Source of the DNA: Puccinia triticina
Lineage: Eukaryota > Basidiomycota > Pucciniomycetes > Pucciniales > Pucciniaceae
Assembly (NCBI RefSeq): GCF_026914185.1
Contig: NC_070558.1
Span: forward strand, 7,325,501 to 7,389,500
Length of the DNA: 64,000 nucleotides
Reading direction: 5' to 3'
The notes under the pieces were generated by a model that was given only the letters and a program-made list of their open reading frames with translations, ran no database searches and was not told the origin of the DNA. The position numbers and the translations under genes are program-made. This document shows positions 45,746 to 58,600 of the stretch, in pieces. Position 1 is the first letter of the stretch. Each line of letters opens with the position of its first letter.

Positions 45746-48639
45746 AATAAAATCTCTGGGGCCGGTCGGGCTGGTATCCGTAAGCACTTTGTTGGCCCGA
45801 CTGTAGATGAGGTGATCAGCATGCCGAGTTCCTGGAACTTGAAGTCAGAAGAGAAACAGTTTGGTCAGCTGCACCTTCCCGGCCGTCATTGGCTCCTTGA
45901 CTTGTGCATTGCCGTGGCTTGGGTTGGTAGGCTTCAGGAGTAGTGACAGTGGCTATGGATACAAGCAAGCCCGAGTTTGGAATTGCTGTATGTATCATTG
46001 CAACCATCACCTTGCAACGCTCACAGTGGCGTAGTCACTGAAATCAGACTGCTTGAATATAAAAGGGGGCTTCTCCTGCACCGAGGTTTATGCCCCAGGT
46101 GATCCACCCTGCTCCTGCATTTGCAGAGCACTGGTGGTGATCCTCCCCCTCCCCAATTGCACTTGCAATTGGCTGAAGGGTTTCCAGCCCCGACTTTTGC
46201 CCCACGCACTTGCGCCAGGCTGAGCGGGTTAACACCGGTCTCTTTTCACCTGTGGCATGTCACAGGCTGGGAGTTCGTTAAATCTATTGCTTCTCTTGTA
46301 TATTAGTCTATTATAAGTGGTATTTTATGTTTATTTGTTGGTTTAGCTTGTTTCTTTTTTTGCTTTTTGTGATTGCTTGGGTATAGGGGAAACCCTTGAA
46401 TTTTTTTTTGGTGAATCTGTGGTTTTAATAAACTTAGATGATTTATGGGTTATGAGGATAGAGAATGGGGCTGTTTATTTTTACAAATCCTTTTTTGCAA
46501 TGTGGGTACAATGTACATTTTAAAACCCAGGAATTGCAAAAATGTATAACATCTTGAATTTTTTTTTATTTTTACAATTTCACCCAGCCAGGGTGAAAGT
46601 GTAAACAAAGCCCTTGTAAAAATTCAATTGGAAATTTGAACCTGGTAGAAAGTAATGGGCACAATTACAATCTAATTTTTGCCATCATTGGCCATTGCAA
46701 AAATGTCCAATGTCAAATTGCACAAAGGAGAGGAGAGAATTAGTTTTTCAACTCATTGATTTCACAATGCAGGTACTTTGCAAAAGTGAAATAGTAAAAA
46801 TACAACCCCCACCTCAAAGATGCAATTTTACAATGTCTGGAAATAAGGCCCAATGGCCTGAAAAAAAAATACAAAGTAGCACACATCTAGAGGGGGCGAT
46901 CAGAAATAGGGAAACAAATTACAAGAGGAAAGAAGAGAAGGGGAAGGGAGAAAGAGGAAAGAAGAGCCATCATGATTTCCTTTGGGATGATCTCTGCGTA
47001 CCCACACGGCCTTCTGAGCGGCGGTAGATTCCGCGCTTGCCTGCAACTGGGTTGGTTCCCAAGTAGCAGCGGGATGAAGACTTGAAGCAGGCGCCAGGCC
47101 CAGGTCTCCAAGGTCAATGAGTAGGGATTTCTTGTCCCCACCATTGTTTCACATTTGATCTTGGCATTTTTGGTGGTGACACCAGGGGGGAATGTGTGGC
47201 ACTCTCTAGAGAGTGCCAGAACGTAATTTTATCCTTCAAATGGTCTGATGTGAGTTCAATTTCAACTGTAACACTTTGCTCAACTTTCTTCTCAATCCAA
47301 GCGTAACTTTAGGTGAAGTTGTTTCCAACTGATCTCCCTCAACACCAACACATGAAAATCTCTCTTGTGAAATTGTTTTTCTGGTCAATCTGGATCACAT
47401 TCTGGATGTTAACTTCAATGCACAAGATGTGGTGCCAAGCATTTGAATATACTTATGCTAAAAATATCCTTGACTAAGTGACAAGGAATATTTTGGAGAG
47501 CTGATTTCTTTCATTCAAAACACATGTAAAATGAGATTGTGGAAAAAATTTTGTAAAATTTAGCAACTCCAAATTCTCAACCAAGTGGTAGATGAATCCT
47601 TCCGGCATGTTTCTGTCATGCCTATTCCTGTAACAAATTGGGAGGTAAGTGATGTTAAAACCAAATTTCTATTCTTTGAGTATCAAACAGTGCCAAAGCT
47701 GGGAAAAGCTGTGTAACTTATAACTTTCCACATTGCAATGCCATGAAATGTGAACAATAACAGGGGCTGTTTTCCCTACCATGTTTAACAAAGGATGGAA
47801 TACTCATGAAAGGTAAAGTTTGAAGTTTCATCAGCTGTTATTTTTGTACTACACCTGGCATATGAGAATACACATTGCAAAATTTTCATAGTTTTACCGC
47901 CACCTGACTACAAAATGTGGCTAGTTGTGAAATTAATCAAGTCTCTCAAGAGAAGGTGGGTAGATTGGTGGATATCAACAGGTTCATCAATATTTCAGGG
48001 ATCCTGGAACCAGCAGGCAAAAAAATTCAGAAACTGGTCTGAGAAATCCAAGGTGAACAGTGAATTCTGAAATGCCCATGCATATCCCAGCATTGGTAAA
48101 ACCTTTTGTCTTGTAGATTGAGTATCTTCACATCTTTTCCCTGAAAGTTTCGGCCAATTTGTTCCTACAGGTAGCATGCTTTCATCACAGGTACCATCAT
48201 GTTGATGGGCATTGTGCAATAACATGGTGTTGATTGCTATTATGACATGGTACTTAGTTTCCAAGTTCTTAGATAACACTGATGCACTTTGTAGTAGTAA
48301 CTGCTTTAACCAGATCAATCAACATAATTCACATTGGAGGAGGAGCATTTGCACCCATGTACATGTGGTGAAAAGCACCAAAAAAAATTAGGGAGTTTCA
48401 AGGTGGGCATGAGTCAACAGCAGCTGCGGAGGGACGACAGAGATCAGCCATGCATCCCCGTGTGCCCCCGGGGAGTGTTGATTTTTTTCTGCAATGTCCA
48501 CAGTCATTTTTGGCCAAAGATCAGGGAGGACATTTGCAAGGTGCCGATGTACCCAGACTCACCAAGCCCTGCTTGCTATCATTGAGCTGGGTAAACCCCC
48601 CACCCTCAACAGTAAAACACATACTGGACATTGAGCCTG
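45746..48639. other. Repeat-derived intergenic region
   Basis: About 46320-46450 (GGGGAAACCCTTGAA, T run, TTTAATAAACTTAGATG) matches about 63630-63755, likely the 3' part of an LTR or other retroelement with an AATAAA signal. About 47185-47222 carries CACCAGGGGGGAAT and the palindrome GGCACTCTCTAGAGAGTGCC, a third copy of the end module of the 11893-13058 element. No gene seen. Confidence 0.5.
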
Positions 48640-49500
48640 GCTTTCCCAGCCCCCATGACCAGTATGTGCTGCCTACAGAGCTCGGAAAACCCAAGATCAA
48701 TGACCAGTATGTTCTGGTCATTGATCTAGGCCTCCTCAAACTTGATGGCCAGCACAAAATGGTCATTGAGTGGGGAGAGGCCGCGCTTGATGGCTATGAT
48801 TCCCCAGTAATCAATCTGCGGCGTCTCCGAACTCAAAGACAATGGCCAGCACCTGGTCATCAAGCCAGGGAAGCCTTAGCCTGATGACCAGCACATTCTG
48901 GTCATCAAGCCAACCTTTCCGAGCATGGTAGGCATATATACTAGCCACCTAGCTCGGAAAAGCGCAGCCGCATGGACGGTATGTACTGCTCATTGAGCTG
49001 GGACTCTCCCAGCGCAATGTACAGCACGTACCTCTCCGTCAAACATGGAAAGGTAAGGCACAATGACTCCCATGTAGTGCTGGTCATTGAGGCGGGTTAT
49101 TCCCACCCCAGTGACCTGTCATCAATTGGAGGGTGTCTCCGCTCAATGGCTGGTAGACACCAATCACCTAGTGGAGAACCCCTCCACTCAATGTCCGGTA
49201 CACACCAGTCATTGAGTGGAGAATCCCTCCACTCAATGGCATTCACCACTGGTCATCAAGTGCAGTATGTCTTCACTTGATATGTAGCTGGTAATGTGCA
49301 TATGTTAATTGAGTGGACACACCCTCCACTCAATGTTTGTCCAACAGTCATAAATTGGAGGGTATCTCCACTCAATGGCTGTACACCCCAATCATTGAGC
49401 GGAGGGTGTCTCACCTTGATGGCTGATACACACCAGTAAGTGTAGAATCCAAGAGTTTACCAAGCATCAAGTGGAGGTACCCTCCACTGAATTGCCAGTG
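48640..49500. repeat. Degenerate palindromic minisatellite, about 45-bp unit
   Basis: Units on GTCATTGAGTGGAG...CTCCACTCAATG with linker GGTACACACCA. The left part has the variant TGACCAGTATGTTCTGGTCA. The arm GGTCATTGAGTGGAG parallels GGTCATCAAGAGGAG at 10950 and GGCCATCGAGCAGAG at 35370, so the three arrays look like diverged relatives. Confidence 0.75.
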
Positions 49501-51287
49501 TGTACACCATGAAGTGGATCTATGATCAGCCTTAATTGAACATAAGTTCAACATATTTGAAGCCTGCATCACACATGCTCACACAGTTGAAATCAATCAG
49601 CTTTCCCAAAGAAACATACGGCTTCCCTGGTGTGAAGTGAGTCCTTCAGTTTGCAGCCAAGCGGGCGGCAATGCGCTCCCAGTTGGCATTGAATAGAGGG
49701 GCAGGATGAATGGTCTTGCTAGTTGGGGGTTTCTTCTTTGGGCCACCCTGTTTGGCGGCAGGCTTCTTGGATGCGGAATCTGGTAGGTTATGCAGGGCCA
49801 TAGTGACAAGTGGATAGATTTCGCTGACTATTGGCCAATCAAAGTCATATCTTGATGGGTTTTGATTTGAGATTGATTTTCTCTTGGTGGAGGAGACACA
49901 CATCCTCAATGTTCAGAATGATAAGAGGGGCTTCTTGATTTTGTGAGCCTGAGTCTCTATAGTGACAGCAGGACACAAGAAAAAAAGGGGTAATATTTGG
50001 ATTTCTTTGGATAAAGAAAATACAAATATAAAGAGAGAGAGAAAAAGAGAAAGAAACTGAGCAGGATCAAGATAAGCAGAAGTTCAAGGTTATTATGGTG
50101 GGAATGCACGTCCACTGGCAATGCTAACTCTTCAGAAGAGTGCTGCCAAGCTGTGCTAGAGAGTGCTGCAGCCTCCTCTCACCAAAGAAACGTGGAGGGA
50201 TCCTGGATTAGATAAGTTTAATCCAGCCACAATTTTTTAGCTTCCTTCTGGATAGTCAAGGTTCTTTAAAGGGAAACCTATGTGGTTTGTTTCTTGCAAA
50301 AAACACAGAAAAAGAATGCAGATATGAAGGGACAGCCCTGTGATCAAGAAGAGGCAAAAGGCCAGAAGATATGGAGGGACAGCCCTGTGATCAAGAAGAG
50401 GCAAAGGCCAGCAGAAAAGAGCAGATCAAGCAAGACACAGAGTTTTACCTCTGAGATAAACAAGGTTCAGTGAAAGAGGTTACTTACTGTCAATATCCTA
50501 GGCGCCTGTGACGGTAGGTATACTGGGAGTGTTGTAAACTCTTTGGTGGTGATCCTGGGGTTCTCTGGGGTGTAGTTCTGGTGTGCTGAAGCCTGTGTAT
50601 CCGCCTCAGGCAAGGAGGATCCAGACTACGAAAATTTTCACAGTTTGCTTATGTAATTTACATATGTACATGTGGTTTGGCGCGCCTGGTAGCGCTGACA
50701 CGTCACAACTGCGCATGCGCGCCACAACTCAATAACTGAGGGAAGGAATGTAGTTACAAAGAATTGGTAAGTTGTAACTAGGGTTCAAATTGCATGGGGA
50801 AACAGAATATGAAGTCAAAACAAGGTTATTTCATAAGATGAAAAAGATATGAAGTAATTGATATGTAAAAGTAGAAAAAGGCAGGCTTTAGGTCAGCTGA
50901 GTTGACTCTAAGGCTGACAGATTGCTTGGTTGATTCCTCACGTGAGCCTTTGGCTGATTCTTTGCTCCAGTCTTTGGCCGTGGCATCTTTGCCACTGTTG
51001 CTTGAATCTTCAGAGTTGGAAGATTCTGATGTGCTGTCACCAAGGTATTTTGCAGTCTTCTTTCTGGTCTTACCCACGAGGTTAGAAGTTTTAGATCAAG
51101 GTCTGCTGATTTCCCCCCGTAAAGTTGCCATTTATGGTATTCAAAATTGCATATGTCACTATCCAACTAACTTAAATCCACAGAATTCTGGACATTGAGA
51201 TGTAAGTTTTGGCGTCTACAATTGTCAAAAAAGAAACTTAAATCTATTATATACACACTACAATTACACAAAACTACGGATGTTGAA
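49501..51287. other. Intergenic, small repeats
   Basis: 50321-50412 holds two tandem ~47-bp copies (GACAGCCCTGTGATCAAGAA). About 50770-50925 is ~80% matched by about 55075-55220 in the same direction (ATAAGATGAAAAAGATATG, TTAGGTCAGCTG, TTGACTCTAAGGCTGACA), a dispersed repeat. A minus-strand frame at 49646-49909 (KKPAAKQGGPKKKPPTSK, NANWERIAARLAAN) is lysine-rich but unidentified and weak. Confidence 0.4.
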
Positions 51288-51420
51288 AAATCCCCGAAGA
51301 CCCGAAGGCCCTATGGATGACCCTCCAGCTGTGCCGGAGCAACAAGCAAAAGAGGGCCGGTTGTTAAACTAGCCAGGGAGGCCCTAATCAAGTAATTAGG
51401 TGGCTCCCAGGGAGGGGGCG
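51288..51420. repeat. Inverted partner of the repeat at 42098-42228
   Basis: About 130 bp, matching the reverse complement of 42098-42228 at roughly 80% by eye, ending GGCTCCCAGGGAGGGGG. Could be two independent copies of one dispersed family rather than ends of a single 9.3-kb element. Confidence 0.7.
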
Positions 51421-53373
51421 GAACGAAACCGAATCCCCTGGGGTTCCTTTGACTCTACACACCCTCCTTATATACCTTTCGGCCATCAACTCGACACACC
51501 TTCATCACAAAGCCGCATTAGCCACTCGTCGCGCGTTCCTCAATCCATCACCACGCCAACAGTCTCCGCCCCACCGTCTGCCCAGATTGTCTTCCCACTT
51601 CCAACCAACCGTCCATTCAACCCCTGCGCCACATTACATGACCATGGCGCACGGTCCCAGTTGCAAACACCTCCTTGTCTCCTTCACCAGGGCACAATAC
51701 ACGCCATTTTTGACCACTTCAACCTTAGATGTCTGCCCTTCACTCGCCTACATCAGACCATTCACTACCACCACCCCGCCCAACAGCGCTAGGACTACAC
51801 AATTAATTCAAACCGTACGTGTCACTTCTGCCCCTTGTCTTTATTCTATCAACTCACCGGTCCTCAAATGGCCCGCCACTACCAACCAGACCACGCCCGA
51901 TCACTCTCAGCGTATCCGTCGCAGTTGTGACTGGACTGGCATTTCCTCACCTATGCTACCAAGACTTTCTGATCCCTCCAGACACAAATTTCTATGGCGA
52001 CGAGCAACAATAATCTCCCTTTCGACCTGGTTCAGTTAATCTACAACCCTACTTTCGCGCTGTTGCGTGCCACGGTAAACCACGGGCACTACTCGCTTTG
52101 CCCGCCACGCGGCCCCCTCGACGTGGCACGCGAAGTCAAGGAATCCCACTGAGCGTATCTCACACCAGCAACCTTGTTTTGAGCGTACATCTGCGCCCAT
52201 AAAAGTTGGCATCTTTAGACACATTAATGTATAACTCACGCCACTTTTGACATACTGACAATGTGACTACCAGGCCTTGCAAAGCTTATCACCAGATGGT
52301 ATATCGGAGACAAATCTCATTTCCAGCGTACTGCCATGCAACGGTTGAGCAACAAGAAGTCGTTCATACGCCGTAAACCTTTGTTCGAATTCCTTGATGG
52401 GGTTCAACCTTGAGGTGGGTAATATCTATTTTCTGAGTGGCACTATTGCAAAGTCAAACACGCCCGACGTGCTCGACCTAAGATTTAACAACGCGGTTCC
52501 CGAACCATCAGCACGACATTCGCAGGGCCGTGTAGTTCGTCGCCTGGTAATAAATGCTGTTGGTACTATCAACAGAATGACTCGCCTCGTATCGGAATAA
52601 ACCGGGGAACTCACATACGTGATAGGCCTCACGCATTTTGCCGCAGTGAGTCACGGTGTATCCTTGCAGATGCCACCCGAGTCAATTGCGGTGCTGACGG
52701 ATTGTTGATTAGAACTTGCCCAGCATCGTACATAGCACTTACATGATTGATCCTTCAACATCTCAAAACGTTTATTTGGCTGACGACGTGATGGGCCATC
52801 GAGCGTGGTTCACTGGCAGATTGATTGGTGGGAATTGGAGTACTGGCCAACCAGTGATCGTCGTGAGTGGCAGTCTGGTGAATAAGTAATGAAAATTTTG
52901 TCTACTCACGTTGACATCGGGAATGGGTGAAGGTAACCTCCGTTTGCATCAATTTTCCCAACGTGTGATCGCGTGATGTGTCGGTGTTGAGGACAGTTTT
53001 GTACTCGAGGTGCCTTGAACAAGAGTAGCGCTTTTTGCACGTGCAATGAGAAACATCGGGTTAATTTATCTTCAATTTTTGACCTGTGGCCCATGTAACT
53101 CTACAAAATACCGCCAACGTTGAGTTGGAACTGAACACGTGTTAAAGATGACGCTCGGAGGACTGAGACCGCAGTAAGCTGGCGGTCGATCGTGGAATTC
53201 ATGCAAAGTTGTGTAGTGCCAGTCCCATTAATGCTCTATTCATGGACAAGTAGGCCAAGCTGTCCGCTATATATCAATATTTGCAGACCAGCCAGACTGC
53301 GGATAATAATGGCGAGGCATAACAAATTCATGCAAGTGCTGCTTTCGACATTAATGCCATCTTGTCGCACAAC
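51421..53373. other. Region with decayed coding remnants
   Basis: Less repetitive and of higher GC than its surroundings. A TATATA lies at 51470. A 69-codon plus-strand frame (52394-52600; FNLEVGNIYFLSGTIAKSNT) recalls a multi-copy rust protein family with a VGN-YF-SG-NTP pattern known to me only loosely. No start or splice set links it to a full gene, so it is probably a remnant; the last few hundred bases include the GST promoter. Confidence 0.3.
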
Positions 53374-54353
53374 ATGCCAAACAAACAACCTCCATTACGT
53401 CTTTGGCTCATCACCATGAACACTCCGAAAGGACAAGAAGTCCAGATTCTCGTAGATGAACTGTCTGCGTGTTCCACCATCAATCTGGTTCACTTTGTCT
53501 GCAATGTACGGCTTGGTCACCAGAAGTCACCGGAGTTCCTCAAGCTTAACCCAAATGGCAAGTAACTATCCTGTTTCACTCTTGTCAAACTATTCAGTTG
53601 AAAGTATGTTCTGCAGGACAAATACCACTTCTCATGGATAACAATCATGGTGCAATCAACACACCCTCGCGCCAATTCTGCGTCATGGAAACGGGCGCCA
53701 TCGCAAAAGTTAGTCGCGCCGTTAATATGTCGAGTAGCAAATCGCCCGATGCTAATAAATCTACCTGAAACAATTGGTCAGTACTTGTGTACATCGATTG
53801 ATCTGAGTAACAAGTTCAAGTTCGCTTGCGGGCGTGAACAATCCCAAATGGAAGATTGGATTGCGTGGAGCCTCTCAGATTTGAGCGTATCAGTGAACGA
53901 ATGCATTCATTTTGTTTGTAAGTCAACCCCACAACAATAACTTCCCGACATTTTTGCTTATGCCGGTTTTATCCGAAGGCTACGCAACGGTGAAGGGGGG
54001 TTACCCAGAACATCACTTTCAAAATATGGTGCTGGAAGCCTTCAATCAACTTGATACTCATCTCAGCGGGGCGCCGGGGAGCATCCAAAGAGACTACGTA
54101 TGTGGAATCAATTGGGGGATATATTCCTTTGCAGATATGTTCATTTGGCCGTAAGTTCCGCACTTGTCTCAACATTGGAATGGAGGCGTACCTGACTGAG
54201 AACCGGCTGCAGCTGCGTAGATGGGTGAACATCAGCCACCTGTGCGGCTTTCAAAAGAATCCGCTGGACCAATACTCGTCACTTCATGCCTGGTTCATTC
54301 GTGTGAGATCGCAACCAGCGGTCATCATGGGGTGCTTGAGCAAGTACGAGTAA
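53374..54353 (+). CDS. Glutathione transferase, URE2/YghU type
   Basis: Soluble thiol-transfer or disulfide-reductase family enzyme using glutathione. Exons 53374..53557, 53617..53708, 53782..53917, 53979..54150, 54221..54353 keep phase and give 238 residues, normal for the family. Thioredoxin-fold N-terminal domain: RLWLITMNTPKGQEVQILVDEL, then GHQKSPEFLKLNPNG joined across intron 1 to QIPLLMD, and ETGAI before intron 2. C-terminal helical domain: QMEDWIAWSLSDL, YSFADMFIWPWV and YSSLHAWFIRVRSQPAV. Intron 1 uses a GC donor (G|GCAAGT) with a normal AG acceptor; only this choice gives the conserved NPNGQIP. TPKG replaces the usual TPNG of the active-site loop. A GTAAGT overlaps the stop, so an extra 3' exon is possible. 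Confidence 0.82.
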
Positions 54354-55214
54354 GTGAGGAATGTCTCAAATCTCCCTATTTGGGCGTTAATAATAACGCT
54401 TTGCAACGTACCGCACCGTTCCTGCTTTGAAGGCTTGGCAATTGATAGGACTCAAATGTGCCAACAGCAAGTCATCGACGATGGTTGTATTTCAAATGTA
54501 CTCTTTGTGCTACGCTGTCCGCTATTTAACATGTATTGTAGTTGTGTCGCGCCTAAACCCAAAGGTTGGCCCACAATTGACGTTACCCTTCTCTGAATCC
54601 TCTGACGGAGGGTAGGGGGGGGGGGGGCAAATACAGTTGGGTGGAGGCGCGGCGGGTTGTGCCCCTGCGGCGGCGTAGCCGCCTTAAACTCTAGTTTACA
54701 TAAAATCATAAAACCAATTTTGGCTGGGAGATGTCAGCGTGCATAAAACTTAGGGTCTTGGAAAAACGACTCCCAAGTTTTGGGAAAACGACTCCCATAC
54801 GTCCGCGCAACTATTTTTCGACCAGCACTAGACGTCGACATAGACCCTTTTTTTGGGTACGACTTTTTTGGGAGTCGTCAACCCAAAAAATTTATTTTTT
54901 GGGAGTTGTCCCCACTAATTTTTCGTATTATTTTTTATTATTTTTAATATGTATAACTTTTTTGTTCCACGTACTAGAGACATAAAAATTTGAGAGCACA
55001 GAGAAACATACATAAAAATACAATACTGAAAGTTTTAGCATTATTGTCCCATCAGAAAATTAGATATAAGGGACTAGGGTTGAAATTGCATGAAGAAGCA
55101 GAATCTGAATTAAGAACAAGGATATCTCTTAAGATGAAAAAGATATGTAGTAATTCATATGTAAAAAGTAGAAAAAAGGCAGACTTTAGGTCAGCTGTGT
55201 TGACTCTAAGGCTG
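54354..55214. other. Intergenic
   Basis: Contains a G run (54618-54628) and AT-rich sequence with TTTTTTGGGAGTCGT words near 54840-54915. About 55075-55214 is the partner of the dispersed repeat at 50770-50925. No gene seen. Confidence 0.45.
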
Positions 55215-55476
55215 ACATGTGGAGCTTGCTCCCAGGAAAACTGCTTTTGCAGTTTGCCTGTGGAGTTTGCTCCCAGGAAAACTGCTTTTGCAGTTTGCTC
55301 CCAGGAAAACTGCTTTTGCAGTTTGCTCCCAGGAAAACTGCTTTTGCAGTTTGCCTGTGCAGTTTCCTCCAGGAAAACTGCTTTGGCAGTTTGCCTGTGG
55401 AGTTTGCTCCCAGGAAAACGGCTTTGGCAGCTTGCCTTGCTCCCAGGAAAACATCTTTGGCAGTTTGCCTGTGGAG
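55215..55476. repeat. Minisatellite, left half (split by hAT)
   Basis: Tandem GTTTGCTCCCAGGAAAACTG, CTTTTGCA units of about 28 bp, alternating with 42-bp forms that add GTTTGCCTGTGGA. AACTGC...GCAGTT gives each unit a short stem. Continues at 59999 after the hAT insertion. Confidence 0.85.
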
Positions 55477-55650
55477 TAAAAATGGCAAACAGGACCTGGG
55501 TACCGCCCGCGGGTCCGGGTACCAGACTGATTTTTGGGCCAAACCTCATACCGGGCACCGCACCCAGCACCGCCAGGGCGGTGTCAGGCGGTACCGCCCT
55601 TAAAAAAACCACTCAAAAAAAGGTTTAGATTGTGTTTCTTTGGTCTGTAC

Positions 55651-58600
55651 TCATTCTACTACTATAATATTCCTCCCCCCCTTGTCTCTTGTCTCTGTTG
55701 CCTTTCCTTTCTTTGCTTTCTGAATATCATCCTTGCACTTAGCCAAGGTCCCTACCGCAATCTTTCCCTTCTTTGAATAGAAAGCCACCGTCATACCTTT
55801 GCTTAAAGACTGAGCTGAGAGCTTGTGCCTTCTTGCCGAAATGTAATCGCGCCCAAAGCTGAATGCCCACTCCACATCAACAGAGGTTGCTGTAATTGTT
55901 TAGATGGTTGAATCAGATGATTAGTTAATTCAACACATGAAAGATTTCTCTAAATTTCAAACTCACCCGGACAGCTCAAGACGTCCAGTGCCATATATAA
56001 GAGACCCCCATGAGTGTTTCCAGAAATCCTTTGCTGGAGCCACCACCTCAGCGGATTTACGGGTTTGTTACCATCCAGTATGAGTCCCCCGGCAAGCCAA
56101 GCATCCAACGGTTCAGACAAGAGGTGTCCGCCTCAAGCTGCAGCAGCACTACCAAGTCTGGCAAGCATGCTGGTCCTAGGCTGTGGAATATTAAGGTGGA
56201 TATTAGTCTTCAGGATGACAAAACCAACTGAGTTTGATTCAAAAAACGGAGAAATTTACCTTGGAAGTTGCGTTTACTGTCAATGATGCCACAGGGGTTG
56301 AATTTGGTGGTTCAGGCTTATAAAATGTTACCCACATATCCCGAGTCAGCCGTATAGCTTTGGCGATCCATTCCGGCTCCCATTTGGCTGATTTGAAGTA
56401 CTTGTCCCTAAAAGATGGATGAAGGACTGGATTGAAATGTATTAGATCAAACACATGAGATGTAGATAAGAAACTTCAACATACCGATTGCAATCCTATA
56501 AAGAGGGGAGGTATTGGTTAGGCTGTAATATTTGTTGGTTATTTTCAAACCAAGCCAACAGGCATTCCTTAAAGCAGGTGGATATTTAGAAAAACTGATT
56601 GCTGTTGATAGATGTTCAGTTATTTGATCAATGAACATGACAATGTTTGCCAAGCAATCCAAGCCTGTTACCAACACTTGAAGCGTAATCTTGTAGAAAC
56701 GGTTGAGCACATCAACCAAATCATGAGCCAAGTCAAAGTCTGACTGGTTCAAATAGTACTTCCGGTCAAACCCATGCTGTTTATGTCACTGCCACTTGAG
56801 GCTGGGGTGAAGCATTAGTTGTAGATATATGAGGAAACCTGGAAAAATAATGACTTACATGGCGGACTCGCATCTGATAATGCCCTGGAGTTGCAAAAGA
56901 GTTGAATTCCATCGGGTACGTACGTCGCGTTGTGGTAGACGGAAAAGTGGAAAAATAAAAAGTTTTTTCTATGCCACATAATTACTCATACTAGGCCTCA
57001 AGATACCATCAAATGGACCCCAGAAATGGATTCTACGGCCAATTTCACCCCTAGCCATCACTGGAAGCACCCCTGGACCCCCTCTAGTGTGGAAGTTACA
57101 CCTCATGGACACATATCACACGGCCAGCCCCAGTAACCCAGCTGTCATCTGCCCCAACCCGAGTTTCACAGTAGTACACTTATACATATCACAGGATACA
57201 AACATACATCTCCCTGTCAGGCTACACTCATTACATATTAACTACATACACTCCTTTATATACATAGTATGACATCATTTACACTGTTTCTGCAGCCTCA
57301 GACTTTGTGTATACACTAATTCCCCCTGTATGACAGCTCATGCAGTCTACTGTTACCTCATGCATGCATTAGAATGTTCTGTTGTATATTCTGACACCAT
57401 TCATGTGCCCCTGAGGGGTTATGACATCATTTGTATCTACTCCCACCAGCTAAAATCCCTCACCCTGTTGTCTAGATTAGCTGAAACCCTAACCCACAAG
57501 CCCCTCAGGGGCTCCCCTTTTGTCTATAAAAGGAGCTCTCTCCACCCCCAGTGGCCTGCTCCCCAGTTCCTCACCCAGAACTCACAAGTCACCCAACACT
57601 CATCCACACTCAAATCCTAAAACCCTTATAACAATAAATCAACCCTTATAACAACATTTCAACCCTTATAACAAAGTAATTGAAACACTTACACGTTGCC
57701 AGTCAAACAGATTTCATCTGGAACAGACCAGACCTATCACTTAATAAAACTTGCCAAGCTGAGCTTGGTGGGTCTTGTTGACTGATAACAGAAGGGCAGA
57801 GCTTGCAACTCCATCATACCCTTCACCATTCAGCAAAAGGGTTTCATTACCACTTTTGAGTCTTACAGCGTTCAATTGTATGAGGTGTTGCACCCATTTC
57901 AGCGCAGATATTGCAAAAGTGAGCCTTGGAGTTTGGGGAGTACCTCAGTTTCTTAGCAACAGCACAAAACTGTAAAATAAGGTGTCAGTTCTGATTCCTT
58001 CAATCAAAATAATCAAGTTAAGGTCTTACTTTAGCCAGAGATATTCTGCAGCAATCACTTGTATAGCAATCATCATTGTCCTCATCGCTAGCATTATCAA
58101 TGTTGTCCAGACTGAGCTATTCAGTATCATCTGAGTCTTGTCCGTTGATAGAATCCCGCTCGCTTCCAATATCTTCTTCATCAGATTGGTCGTCTATCTC
58201 GCGGGTGAAGCTGGGAGAAAAGAGAGACTGAGGGGCGAGGGCCTGAATCCAAAACAAGGTGGAGTGGTGCTTACGGCCTTATCTGCAGTGCTGCATTGTC
58301 ATTGTCGGATGATTCCAAAATGTCTGAGCCGTCAGGGTCTGTTGTTGTTGGATTTTGTGAAGACTTTGCTTTCTTGTGAGCTCCAAAGGGGCGGAGGATA
58401 CTTTGGACAATCAAGTTAAGCACATGGGCGAAACAACGTACCCACTGTGCCTCCCCTTGGAAGCGAGTCCACTTGAGCTTCTTGAGCTCGTTTACCATGA
58501 CTTTGTTGTTGGAAGCGTTGTTGCTTATCATCCCACATATCTGAAGTAAATAAGAATGTTCAGCCTTTGGAGCGATCAAAAGAAGACAATGTGGACCAAA

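Noticed and set aside
43690..45750. Long open frames (up to ~290 codons) on both strands with repeated PARREEALSAS-type peptides
   Set aside because: They are produced by a 46-bp tandem repeat with few stop triplets; the frame rotates each unit and both strands read open, so no coding is implied.
42098..51420. A single 9.3-kb transposon between the inverted repeats
   Set aside because: No transposase inside, no clear target duplication, and the interior contains separate repeat families.
55215..55620. Frames with repeated SWEQTAKAVFLGAN-like peptides
   Set aside because: Translation of the 28/42-bp minisatellite, not a conserved protein.
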